NCBI GenBank assembly: GCA_029747585.1
Contig: JAPEVF010000165.1
Location: forward strand, 1-64,000
Length of the DNA: 64,000 nt
DNA from: Pleurotus djamor
Taxonomy: Eukaryota; Basidiomycota; Agaricomycetes; Agaricales; Pleurotaceae
Reading direction: 5' to 3'
In this document: positions 10,576 to 21,603 of the stretch, piece after piece
Layout: each line of letters starts with the position of its first letter
How positions within the stretch are numbered: the first letter of the stretch is position 1
Position numbers and translations under genes: made by a program
Notes under the pieces: generated by a model
Database searches by the model: none
Told to the model about the DNA's origin: nothing
The model's input: the letters and a program-made list of their open reading frames with translations, nothing else

Positions 10576-12070
10576 CGACACATGCCCGGCAACTCGTCGC
10601 TTCAGATTTGCCACGACAACCGAGTGGCATTGGAGTTCGACATTAGACGCTGCGAGCTAGGAAGACTATGTGATCCATACATGGGATCTGGTATGGCTGA
10701 TACATCGCTCGTAGTTCTCTTTAAAGCACCGGGACCTGATACCTTCCTGCTCTGTGATCGAGACTGTTTCAAGGAAGGGTATAAATATGTGGAACACACT
10801 CCTGGGATGATACTTACCTCTCGGATACGACATGGGCGACCGGCGCGTTTGTATCTGCCAGCATATTTATCTTCAAGTCTACGGCGACACATACGGGGGC
10901 TCGATCGTAAGCAGCAACGTTGGAGGGCGGTCGAACTGGAGTAAGTACCCTCCATAGCCCCAAGCCTTTCCGCTTCATCCCCACGAATCGCCTGCTGGTT
11001 TTCGGCACTCAAACCATCGGCCATCACCAACAATAAGACAAGAAGGCAGTCGTCTCTCTTCCCGTGACTCTCAGAGTCTTGACGAAGCTCACCAAACATG
11101 TCAGCGCGTCCAATCTATCCTTATGGCGAAGCAAATCCTCACAGAAATGAGGTTTCTTAGCTAGCACAGACTTTGACACAGCGCGGCCAGATCACTATCC
11201 ATCCATTTTACCTGGTTTACGAAAATATTTCGCCACAAGGGGGTCGACGTTGGCTTCCATTTTCACGCGCAGCATGAGTTTCCTTCGTGTTCCCATCCTC
11301 ACGAGCAAGCTTAGGCCCAAATTTATCTATGTAGGGAGTCTTCTACGATCACACATTGTTCCCATCCTGCTCAGCGATGCAATGATCTTCTTTGCCGGCG
11401 CAGCATCGTTCCGCTTTGCCCCAAATGTTCTTGGCAAAACCACATAACGACTCGCCCCCTCCGCCCCAGAAATTTCTCGTGCTTCCTTCAAGATACCCCA
11501 TCCCAGTTCTAATCAAGCATTCCGGACACGCCTCTGCAGCTTCTCGTCGATCCAGAAGTTGGCTCTCGTTGTTGGAAGTAAATCGAAACAGGGGCCTTGA
11601 GTTTCGGCGATTCGGAACGAGAAGTTTTACTCCCAGCGCCCAAACAAGGAAGATGGTGATTCTAGATCCTATGCAAATGTTTGTCCGTCGTTGCCCACTC
11701 GAGGCACTGCCCCACAGCAGCGCTCACACTCACGAGCGCTGAGCGTCCTTGGCAGCTGCGTGGCTATCCTCTGTCTAACCCCGGTATAGTCTGCGTCGTA
11801 CTGCCATTAGGCCCGCTCAATTCTAAATGCACGAAAACCATGCACGAAAGATGAGCAAGAAGACTAAGATAAGTATAGTAACTGTTTCCGAATGCGTATT
11901 GACCGAAGGTTTGGCGGCACCGTCATCGCCTTTGTCTCGCTGTACGCATTTGGACACAATTGCCATATAAGTCCTAGTCTACTTGGCGTCGTTGTTACAA
12001 GTTTCGTTCATGGTTTTCGTTCGTTTAGAATTGAGCAGGCCTATTAGGCCACACCCTGAACACACCCTAC

Positions 12071-12080
12071 TTTATATAAG
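12071..12080 (+). promoter_or_regulatory. TATA box of the four-helix membrane protein gene
   Basis: The sequence tttatataag lies about 140 bases before the ATG at 12219. A C-rich pyrimidine leader (12115-12165), typical of strongly expressed fungal genes, lies between the two. Confidence 0.6.
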
Positions 12081-12218
12081 GGCCCCCCGTGTGCCCTCGG
12101 AAATTTCATCACACTTCCCCCTACGACTTTTCTTTCCCCCTTCCCCTTCCCCACACCGTCGTCCTCGTCGTCGCAGTAACTTATCCGTTTTCGCCGCCAA
12201 ACCCTTTACAACACAAGA

Positions 12219-13086
12219 ATGGGCGCACATTTCCTTTGCTGTTTGCCCCTTCGCTTGGGTGTGCTGGTGATATCGGTGGTTCAGTTCTTCCTGCTTGGCT
12301 TGTTCGCAGCCGCGACTTGGTACTCATATTGGTACCAAAGTCACAATGCCCGTATGTCCTCCTATTGTCTTTCGGAGCGCCCTTTTATTTATTGACGACG
12401 GATCGCAGCTGATGAAATGACGACTCGATTCAAAGTATATACAATTTTGCACGGGATATTCTACAGTATAGGTGCCATCATGTCCATCGTTGGGTGCGTC
12501 CTGCTTTCCGCTTTCTTCCTGTAATGCAGTCATCTCATGGTGCAATCTTCAATATAGGTTCATCGGTGTCCTTCGCAGGAGACTAAACCTCATAGCCAGC
12601 TTTGCGTCCATGCAATGGTCGTACTTTTTCTTCCTCTTGGTCTCGACCATCATCAACATCGTGTTGCGCTTTACGGAGCCAGCCGATGCATACCTGAACA
12701 GCTGTCTCAGACACGCCGAAACCGATGACCAGAAAGACATTTGCCACAAGCTCTTCGACAACTGGAAAAAGCCTGCAACAATCGCAATCTACATTGCAAT
12801 CTCCCTTGTTCCCCTAATCATCCAACTTTGTACGTCTCGACCGTTTCATCGTTCTGGACACGCTAGCTGACGAGACTGATTTCTAGACGGATGCTACATC
12901 GTTGGTGCTTACTCCAAGAAGCTCCAGAAGGAGGGTGTCGATCGCAACATCATTCTCACCACATCTGGAGGCTTCAAGTACCAACCTGCGGGTACACACG
13001 ACGACTCTCGCCCCCTTACCCAACCGGATGTTTCCTACCCCTACAAGGATGCCTCCCACTCCTACGGCAATCAGTCTCACGCATAA
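12219..13086 (+). CDS. Four-helix integral membrane protein, function unknown
   Basis: Exons begin at 12219, 12409, about 12557 and about 12888, with GT-AG introns of about 55-60 bases. The protein starts MGAHFLCCLPLRLGVLVISV. Helix 1 is about residues 11-34 (VLVISVVQFFLLGLFAA), helix 2 FYSIGAIMSIVGFIGVL, helix 3 YFFFLLVSTIINIVL and helix 4 IAIYIAISLVPLIIQL, followed by CYIVGAYSKKLQKEGVD and a polar C-terminal tail ending SYGNQSHA. A loop between helices 3 and 4 has three Cys (NSCLRHAE..DICHKLF). About 220 residues. Family members of this shape are common in Agaricomycetes and uncharacterised. A fungal tetraspan or MARVEL-like role is possible but unsupported. Confidence 0.78.
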
Positions 13087-13710
13087 AACGATGCACCACT
13101 AGGTGGTGATGTTTGTACGTTAGCCATGGATTGTTGGCGTTTCATGTTTCAACGGACTTTTCTCATACCGAGAGCATTTTAGTACACGATATATCTCATC
13201 ATGTTGTCAATCATTTGTGTCGTGCATGTTGCAGAGCTATTTATCCCCGTTCTTCCCCATGGAAAGCACGCCGGCGTACTGTACGACCAAGGGGTTATGC
13301 CCTGTTACGCCCATGATCGATGAGAGATTCGAGCACGAGATGAGAAGGTGACATCCCGGACACTAGATGGTTTTACTGCCGTTTCGGTTTCTTCGTTTGC
13401 TTTCAGATCTTTCGCCTTATTTGGGAATTTTGCTCACTTCCCACGGTTTGATGGTCAACAATATCCAAACGAGGAAATAAATCGACCATTCGACCTGAAC
13501 AAAGAACTGACGATTCTCAAAGTTTTCTGAAGCAGCTGTAACCATACGGTGCTTGGGAGTAACCGCTCGTTGACTTCCCTTAACCACACCGCGACAATAT
13601 CACACAACGCCCACCATTGAAGTGCGAGCGGCCGAACAACAATGGGAAATTCACAGCATTCTTGTTGACCCGATCACCGATTGGTTGGGCACTTGCCTTT
13701 ACCTACGACC
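13087..13710. other. Intergenic 3' end and F-box gene promoter
   Basis: No gene is seen. The last 100 bases (from about 13600) resemble the 15225-15300 sequence upstream of the second F-box gene (for example gcggccgaa(c/t)aa..tgggaaa.tcaca), so the tandem duplication includes the promoter. Confidence 0.55.
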
Positions 13711-15050
13711 ATGCTCGCCAGATGTCGGATTCCTCAAGAAATCTTCGACATCATCATCAACGAACTACGCAATGACAGGCTGTCCTTGATGGCATGCTCG
13801 CTGGTCGCGTCGGCTTGGAGAGCGATGTCTCAAAGGCTATTATTCCGGGAAATAGTTCTTCGGACCTCCCAGCCTCAAGATGGGCCGAGAAGTACTCAGA
13901 GTTTGCCACATCGAGAAAGCAAGCCCCTTCTCCTCCTTCAGATCCCAGCACGCCTCTTGAAATATGTTCGCATCTTTGTCATTCGTGGGGATCGTGCCAC
14001 CCGAGATGTCGACGAACATTATCAAGGACTTCGCACACCGAATGCTCACTTGGCTGGTTTCCTCGGGGAAATCACCACTTCGATCTTCCCTTCGCTTACC
14101 GGCGTTGAGCTACGTGACTTAGAATGGCCATGCATCCGTTCTGACCTTCGACGTGCGTTGGTCTTCTTGATCTCTGGGCGAGACATCGAGGAGGTTAGCA
14201 TGGTTAACTGTGACATCCCTTTTGGTATCCGGTGGTTCAGGTTTATTGGTCCTGGGACAAGGTCATATACATTGAAAGGAATAAAATTCACGAATGGGCG
14301 CGATACTACCATCGATGACAATCATATCCCCTCGGCCCCCAATTTGATCAACCTGGATTTGGGGGAAGTCAAAGACAGGGAAATACAACGATGGCTCCTT
14401 CGTCCATGCGAAACTCTCGACCATCCCCCAAGCCCAGGCTTACGCAGTCACTCGTGGTGCCAGAGTATTACTAGGCTCTCGCTTCAATCCTGCGATGGCT
14501 TCCTTGAGCTTGTTGAAGCGTGCCCCAACCTGAAAACGCTCAAATTGTCACTGCGTAAGCTTAATACGTCCCGCTTCACATTTCCTGGCAATTATTGACT
14601 CATCCCCTTACAGTTGGATACACGATTGTCCCTTTCGACTTGATCATTCGTATACCGACCTTGGAGCACTTCACCATCTCTGCCCTTTCTCCGGAAGACC
14701 TCCCTTGGTTTATTCGTTCCTTTAAATCAGTCTACTTGCCCTCTCCCTCTTCCCATCACGCTGCAGCAGCGAAAGAGATGGTCATCTTTCTGAATCTGTC
14801 GGCCACGTTCGGGGTTTCCGCATCCATGCAATGCCCTGATGCCTTACCTCCAATGCTCGATCAACTCCGGGCCCTCGATGACGCGGTATCTAGTGTGCGT
14901 AACGTGGAAGTCAGCTTAAATATGACTCTGTGGACATTTAGGAGAGCGCTTGGGCTTCCAAATTTCAAGCATGAAGAAACCATGATGGCCCTCGCTGGGT
15001 TACGCACTCATTTGAAGGCCCTCATGTTCCACCCACGGTGGGGCTACTGA
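13711..15050 (+). CDS. F-box-like protein, tandem copy 1
   Basis: The ATG at 13711 gives MLARCRIPQEIFDIIINELR, an F-box-like motif followed by LMACSLVASAWRAMSQRLLF. F-box proteins recruit substrates to SCF ubiquitin ligases, but in these mushroom expansions partners are usually unknown. One intron (gtaagc near 14554 to cttacag near 14612) joins LKLSL to GYTIVPFDLIIRIPTLEHFT. A leucine-rich middle part (LINLDLGEVKDREIQRWLL, ITRLSLQSCDGFLELVEACP) looks like degenerate LRR-type repeats. The product is about 425 residues and ends AHLKALMFHPRW-like (THLKALMFHPRWGY). It is closely related to the next gene along its whole length. Confidence 0.85.
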
Positions 15051-15348
15051 TACAACTACTCTACATGCGAGTATTTCTACCGACGGAAATTTATCTACGA
15101 CGTTCTTGCCCAGTGTGCTACATGGCTCCCGGCGTGTATGTATTTTCGACGTGAGAGCCGTTGGTGCCTCCAGCAACCGCCGGTCTACCAGCCAACTGTA
15201 GCCACCCACACCACAGCAATGCTGCACAACGTCGATGGAGGTTCTAGCGGCCGAATAACGCTGGGAAAGTCACATAGCGATTAATCATTAATCATTGATT
15301 GGGCGTTTCTTCTCACTGCCCTTCGTCTACAAACCCACGGTCCTTGCT

Positions 15349-16712
15349 ATGAGCATGTTCATCGATACCCCAATTCCCCAGGACGTCTACGATCTCGTCA
15401 TCGACGCCCTACGCGACGATAAATTTTCCTTAGAGGCATGCTCGCTGGTCGCATCAGCGTGGAGGGCAGCGTCTCAAAAGCTGTTGTACCGTGCAATAGT
15501 TCTTCGAACTTCCCAGTCTTCGCCCCGACCATTTAGTGACGGGCGACGAAACTCTCTAAGCTCGATCCCGTACCGAGAAAATCGAACCCTTTTCCTCCTC
15601 GATATGCCAGCGCGTCTATTGCAGTGCGTCCGGACCTTTATCATTCGAGGGGATCGCGGTCGATATCGCGACGAATACGAAGGACCAGATCCATTCTTGG
15701 CTGATTTTCTCGGGAAAATCAGCACTCAAATGTTTCCCTCGCTCACCGGCGTCGAACTCCGTGACTTAGAATGGACATGCACCCGACCAAGCCTTCGGCG
15801 TGCGTTAATCACCCTGGTCTCTAGGCGATACATCAAAGGAGTGAGCCTGGTCGACTGTAGAATCCCCTTCGATGTCCAGTGGCTCAGGTTTGTTGGTCCT
15901 GAGACGAGGTCATTGAGGTTGGAGGGAATTCTGCCTGCGATGACGGACCACGACACCTCCATCGACAATATTCCCATTCTCGCAGCCTCAAATCTGATCA
16001 GTTTAGACTTGGGAGAAGTGAAAACCCGCGAAATATCCCGATGGATTTTGCGCTCATCCAAGACTCCGCGTAATGCAGGCGAGCCTTCGGACTCCGTTTT
16101 ACGCAGTTTGCAGAGTATCACCACGCTCTCGCTTCAATGCTACGAAGGCTTCCTCGAACTGGTTCAAGCATGCTCAGGCCTGGAATCGCTCAAATTGACA
16201 CTGTGTAAGCTCAATTTCTTCCGCTGTCTACGACGAATCAGCACTTGTTGATGCACCATCGTACAGTAGGATATACGTTGGTCCCTTTGGACCTCATCAT
16301 GCGTATACCAACGTTGGAGTACCTGCACGTCTCCGCCCTTTCTCCCGAAGAACTACCTTGGATAATCTCCACCCTCAAGACAGTCTACTTTTCACCTGCA
16401 TCCCTCCATCACATCTCCTCAGCTGCTGTGACTAAGAACATGTCTATCTTCCTTGAACTGTCGGGCACCTTCATTGTCTCCACGCCCGAGCGACACCCCT
16501 TTACCTTAACATTGATACTAGATCAACTCCGGGACCTTGATGATATGGTGGCCATCCTTCGTAATGTGGAAGTCAGCTTGAAGATGGCTGTGGCTACGTT
16601 TGACCCGGCGGATAGTCGTCAAAGTTACAAGCATGAAGGAACTATGGTGACCTTGCTTTGGCTACGCGCTCATCTGAAGGCCCTGGAGTTCCACCCACGG
16701 TGGATTTCCTGA
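15349..16712 (+). CDS. F-box-like protein, tandem copy 2
   Basis: The ATG at 15349 gives MSMFIDTPIPQDVYDLVIDA, then LEACSLVASAWRAASQKLLY. One intron (gtaagc near 16205 to gtacag near 16266) joins LKLTL to GYTLVPLDLIMRIPTLEYLH, at the same place as in copy 1. Shared blocks include FPSLTGVELRDLEW, FVGPETRSLRL, LISLDLGEVKTREISRWIL, DQLRDLDDMVAILRNVEVSL and a final ALEFHPRWIS. The 5' and 3' flanks are also alike between copies 1 and 2, so this is a unit duplication of roughly 1.6 kb. Confidence 0.85.
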
Positions 16713-17764
16713 TGCACTCACATGCAAGTATTTACACCGACGAAGATGCATACCCGTGTTCTTCGTTGGCAGCCAGCATTACTTGAGCTGGATCGTAGTT
16801 AGCGACAAACGAGAGTGACATCGAGTGTTTGGCACAAAGGCGGCTTGGTGTACAGCAGGTACAAAGGCAAATATGATAGGTGCCTACTGCAGCCTAATAA
16901 AACCAAAATGATCGCGGTTCAAAAAANGCTTCGACCAGTGTTCCGGTGATAGAGTCGAAACGTACGTTCCTGCATGGTTCCTGCTAACCAAGTTGCTCCG
17001 AAGGACGTCGGCCCTCGGGCCCGTGGCAACGTCTCTTCCGCGGAGCCATTTACAAGCGCCCGATATGATCCCCGAGTTGGTACGTCTTACCTGGGTTGTT
17101 TTCGACTTGTCCCTACTACACGATGACGACTGGTTGCCAAACATCTATCACCTTCGCAATGAGCCCATTGGCGACTTAGCTCGCACATATGCCGTTTCGT
17201 GACTTACAATCAAGTTATTGCTGCATACGCGATTGTGTTGGGAGTAGTGATGGTTTGTGCGTGATCTTTTTTCCTTCACATACCTCTCTTCTAAGTAGTA
17301 TCCAACAGCCCGACATTGAGAACTTGGAGCTTCAAAGCTTGACAGCGACTCATGACCCCAGTGCCAGAGTTGTCGCCGCAGTCTCGATTAGTTCCATCAA
17401 GAGGAGGATTGAGGCAGCAGATGGGTACTAGGTGGGTACCAATGGATAGATCTGGACGCTGCACATGTCCAATTCCTTCAGGCTTTCCCTGCCGTCTACT
17501 CTGCTCCATTAGGGCTGCTGTACATACCCATCGTGACCACGAATGTCGACAACGACAACGTCCTGAACCACCTCACCACCAAGAGTCAATACCCACGCAT
17601 GCACAGGTCTGACAACTCTCCACCAGCCTCCACCACGCCCAATATAAACCTTCCTCGCAACCGCGTTTATCGTCGCGGACCCATCACTGATTGATGATCA
17701 GGCCGTCAGCGCTCTCAGGTTTATAACGTCTCTGCTGCCTCATGACTATCCCTTCCTGTCCAAT
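16713..17764. other. Intergenic region with no recognisable gene
   Basis: Open frames at 16993-17202 and 17189-17431 on the plus strand have some coding character (for example IPELVRLTWVVFDLSLLHDD) but no start, splice or family support that I can see. One N at 16927. The region ends in the promoter of the third F-box gene. Confidence 0.45.
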
Positions 17765-18932
17765 ATGAGCATGCTTCCCGACTCTTCTGTACTTCCTCAA
17801 GATATCTACGATACCATCCTTGACAACCTTCGCGACGACAACCCATCCCTCAAGGCATGCGCTCTGGTCGCTTCGGCGTGGCGCACGTCATCTCAGAAGC
17901 TATTACATCGGACGATGGTCTTTCGGACCACTAAACCTGCGCCGGGAGTTCAGGATGTCAATGGGAATCCGGCGTTGGTTCAAGGGAAGACTTCTCTCCT
18001 ACTTGATACGTCCTCCCACCTATTGCAATACGTTCGTTGCCTCGTCATTCGCGGTGACCGCATTAGTGGTTTCCGCGGTGGAACGTCCAGGCGAAGACAG
18101 ATCCTCGTCCCAGATACCTCTCTGGTTGGGGTTCTTGAGGTACTCCGGAGTCTAATGCTGCCATCGCTCGGCAGCATCGAGCTTAGCGACTTGATATGGA
18201 CGAAGGCCAACTCAGGCCTTCAACTCGTCTTGCTCTCGTTACTCGGCTCGCGATTCATCAAAGATGTCTCGTTGGTTAAATGTGACATCCCTTCCGATGT
18301 CCCATTGTTGCGGTTTATTGGCCCAGAGACGCGAAGGCTCAAGTTGCTTGAAGTGACGATAGCCGACAGTCCCGTTACCCAGCGCGAGGCCCCCGTTGAT
18401 GACGTCCCAGTTTCTTCGGGATCAGGCCTCATCGAATTAGACATCGGGGAGCGCTCTGGGGGTTCAGTGTACCAATGGATTCTTCACAGGACTACGGGGT
18501 TGAAATCGGGGGCGAGTGTCATACCAAGCCGCTCGTGGCGCGAGAACGTGACCACCCTCTCGTTACATTGTCGCGACGGGACTGAGGGTCTCTTTTCACT
18601 CGTCCGCGCGTTTTCGGGTCTTACGATACTCAAATTCAACCCACGTAAGTTGTACCTCTACAAATGGCTGGCATCAATTGCTCACGTACCATCATACTCT
18701 ACAGAAACCTGTGTGACTGCCTTCCCTTTCTACGAGCTTCTGTGCATTCCATCATTGGAATACCTTCATATCCTACCCTTTTCTTCCGAACGCCTCACGT
18801 GGCTAATCTCATCCTTCAAACCACCCGACTCATCATCGTCACCCCCAACTTTGAATCGCGCCATCCAAACCAAATCGAAAACTGTTTTCATCGATACGTG
18901 GGTTGAGTTGGGTCGCGCAGCAGCCATGCTTN
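17765..18932 (+). CDS. F-box-like protein, tandem copy 3, 3' truncated at assembly Ns
   Basis: The ATG at 17765 gives MSMLPDSSVLPQDIYDTILD, then LKACALVASAWRTSSQKLLH. It is more diverged than copies 1 and 2 but keeps the layout: LPSLGSIELSDLIWT, LLRFIGPETRRLKL, LIELDIGERSGGSVYQWIL and an intron (gtaagt near 18643 to ctacag near 18705) in the same position, followed by CIPSLEYLHILPFSSERLTW. The frame runs cleanly to WVELGRAAAML and meets Ns at 18932-18938. About 70-80 C-terminal residues present in copies 1 and 2 are missing. I read the cut as an assembly junction. Confidence 0.8.
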
Positions 18933-18938
18933 NCCGNC
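18932..18938. other. N run joining two truncated genes
   Basis: The bases nnccgn separate the cut third F-box gene from the cut transcription factor on the other strand. Both genes are intact up to this point, which suggests a collapsed or misjoined scaffold gap. Confidence 0.75.
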
Positions 18939-20739
18939 TAAAACAAATGCCCGTAAACAATGGAGCAAGTCGATAGCCAGCGAGTTCAATCGCGTTACGT
19001 ACGGAGACCGAGCTACAAGGGCGCACCGCATTAGTAAAACTACATGAACACCCACAACAACAACGAAATGAGACTTACACCCTGGGCCAACTTCGCCGTT
19101 AGCCCCATGGTATTCCATGCCAAAGTGACGGCGTTGCTGTTGTTGGAGAACGAAAGTTGATACCATATCATGTAAAACTACCGCGTGTCAGAGCTTTCTT
19201 CCGGTGAGTCGGAGAATACTCACCAAGGTATGAACAACATCGAAATCGGGCGCCTCGGTCAAAGGGATCTCGCAAGCGGATGCTCGGGCAAGGTGATGAA
19301 AGGCTTCTCCCATATGGGATCCTATGGATTCAGACTCGCTTACTACGCTCCCAACAGCGAGATTCATGAGCAGTAAGGAGAGTCTTCTAGGACTCAGGTC
19401 TTCGATGGGTGTGGAATAGACATGAGCCAAGAGATTGTCAAGGAAGGTATTCGACGCGTCAAGATTGAACCTGTGATGCGGGTCAAGTTCAAAAGCAGTT
19501 CAGAAGAAGGGGGTGAACGACCCACTGCCACAAAGCATTCTCTCGAGTAGCACGACACAAGGCTTGAGCGGTCTGAAATGGTGGTAGTGACTCCCTAATT
19601 CGTTTACGCAGCTTCAAGTCTATTGTCCATGGAACTGGGAACGCCGAGCTTAGCTCAAGCAAATCAGGGGGTACTTCAGGACACGCTGACGATGACCTGG
19701 ATGCTGGGCGGGAAGCACGCTGGAGATACAACGGTCATCATCGTGGACCTAGTGGAGACATGGAGGCTTTCGACTTACATCATCAGGGCTTTCCGGTGAC
19801 CGATAAAAAGTGGGTGAAGGCTTGCTTCCATTGTCGGCCCCGTTCATCCCGTTGTTAGGTACATGATTTATAGCTTGGCTATCTTTGTGTCCGACGTGAA
19901 AGGTTGACTTGATTTTGAGTAGATCTGGCGTTAACAAGGGGTGACGCAGAGTGGAATACTGTTTCTGTAGGATCTCCAATGCCTCTTCTAATTGTCGCAC
20001 ACGGTCGGATAATTGTTGTATTTTGTCGTGAAGTTGCTCTGTGTTCGCAAGAATGAAGCTTGGGAAGCACCGATATCAATAGACAGAAGCATCAGATGGT
20101 AGGAGAAATCAACACACCGGCTTCCTTTACCAGACGTCAGGGCACCTGAAGCAAAATCATGAGAACAAATTCAGCCCCCCCGTCGTCTGCAGAGGCTTAC
20201 CATCAGGGCAAATTTCTGCGCAGCCCCGTTTACAGCAAGACTGGAAATGAATGAGCCAAAGCTTGAAAGCACGCGGTCTGGTTTGAAGCTTACTTGGCAG
20301 GGAAATATTCGGTCACACTAAGCATCATTAATCAGCGATTATCCGCTCCGTATCGGACGACGGGAAACAGTGCTCACCTTGAGCTTCAGCCTTTGGAGGG
20401 AGTAACCAATGAGTACGGGATGAGGGAACTCTTAATAAGAAGCATGGAACATACCTGCGGCACTCGTTACACGAAAGGGTCTTACTCGTCCTATTCTCCT
20501 TCCGGTAGATGGTAGCTCCAACATCTCGAGCAGGGGGGACNACTAGGATGAGCGACGTTGACGGGCACGGGCAGGCTGGCATCCACATCTGCGGACGCGA
20601 TTGAGCGACCCTCATTGAGACAATTGAAGACATGATCACCAGAATGCAAAAGTGGGTGGCCGGATGCAGAGACAGTCATGGTCCGCGACCGCTTCGTAGG
20701 ACGAGAGTCGATGTCCATAGATAATGCATGAGTGTCCAT
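18939..20739 (-). CDS. Zn2Cys6 fungal transcription factor, paralogue 1, C-terminus missing
   Basis: The start is at 20739 (MDTHALSMDIDSRPTKRSR). Short exons build a binuclear zinc cluster: LSCNECRR, then after introns CDRIFPCQ and SCCKRGCAEICPDG. Next come FILANTEQLHDKIQQLSDRV and RQLEEALEILQKQ, a coiled-coil linker typical of dimerising factors. The fungal-specific middle domain begins near VYSTPIEDLSPRRLSLLLMN and continues EAFHHLARASACEIPL, FYMIWYQLSFSNNSNAV, MGLTAKLAQ and LGL before the N run. It parallels the complete paralogue upstream on the same strand. It would act in the nucleus as a DNA-binding regulator; the targets are unknown. One N at 20541 lies in the first exon. Confidence 0.82.
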
Positions 20740-21603
20740 AACCAAGTTTCGCTATTTAACATCCACACGGCCTGCAGAGTCACGGTGGTCAAGAAGCGTG
20801 GGTCTCAACAGGGTGTATGACGCGAGAAGAAGGGGATGTGAACTTCGTACTTGATGACAGTTGATGTGAACAGTAAACAGTAAGGAAAGATGAAATCCGA
20901 GAAGAACGTACGCTGGGCACCTTATATAAAACAGGGCTGAACTGACGAGGTTGGCGCTGAGCCATCGTGCCTGAAATCCACATTTCTCGGAGGCCGATCC
21001 TGTATAATCACATCTGACTCTTATCATCTCCTCGAAACCAAAGCAACCCAGGAAACCAACATTTGGAGGTTCGCGCATCGATGTTAAATTTTCGGGGATG
21101 AAACTTGAAACAGGAAGAAAGGCTCCGCGCAGCACTTTCCAGACGGTCAATCCGTGAAATGCTTTGCCGTTGGACGTTCGTGGTAGCCGTCAACCACCCT
21201 CGTTGATTTCCCGAAACAATCGGTGCCGTGCTGAGCCTGTGCTGAGCCACGCCAAGACCAACGGAACTAATTTGGCTCTATTTACCTAAGGCGGATAGGA
21301 GACCAGGAGACACAGGAGCTTCCCTATGGTGCTTGGCCTCCGCCGCGTCTTGAACTGCGTAACATCAGGATGGTAGCCCGCTCCTCCAAAGAGTAAGATA
21401 TCACGTTCTGAAACCAAGTAAGACTCAGAAAGCAGAACAGGGAGCTCCAATGTTGGAAGTACACATGGACCGTCGTCGTCGTGTGCGAGACTGCAAAAAT
21501 TCACTTGGTAGAGTATACATGAAATCCTACGTACATAAAATAATGTCTCCAGCAGGAGAGATAAGCCAGAAAAGGGACAGTTAGAGTCCAAATAAGACAC
21601 ACT
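20740..21603. other. Intergenic region between the two transcription factor genes
   Basis: This holds the promoter of paralogue 1 and the 3' region of paralogue 2. Open frames on the minus strand (20752-21150, 21286-21600) lack family motifs. Confidence 0.5.
20931..20939 (-). promoter_or_regulatory. TATA box of transcription factor paralogue 1
   Basis: On the minus strand this reads tttatataag, about 195 bases before the ATG at 20739. Confidence 0.5.

Larger units (their letters stand above)
9366..12218. other. Gene-poor region, 2.85 kb
   Basis: No frame here has convincing codon structure or a recognisable domain. Open frames at 10582-10944 (plus) and 10602-11099 (minus) overlap each other and lack family motifs. 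The main content is a diverged duplication, listed separately. The right end contains the promoter of the gene starting at 12219. Confidence 0.5.

Noticed and set aside
10582..11099. Overlapping open frames on both strands (120 and 165 codons)
   Set aside because: They overlap each other, have no recognisable motif, no splice support and a composition like the surrounding non-coding DNA.
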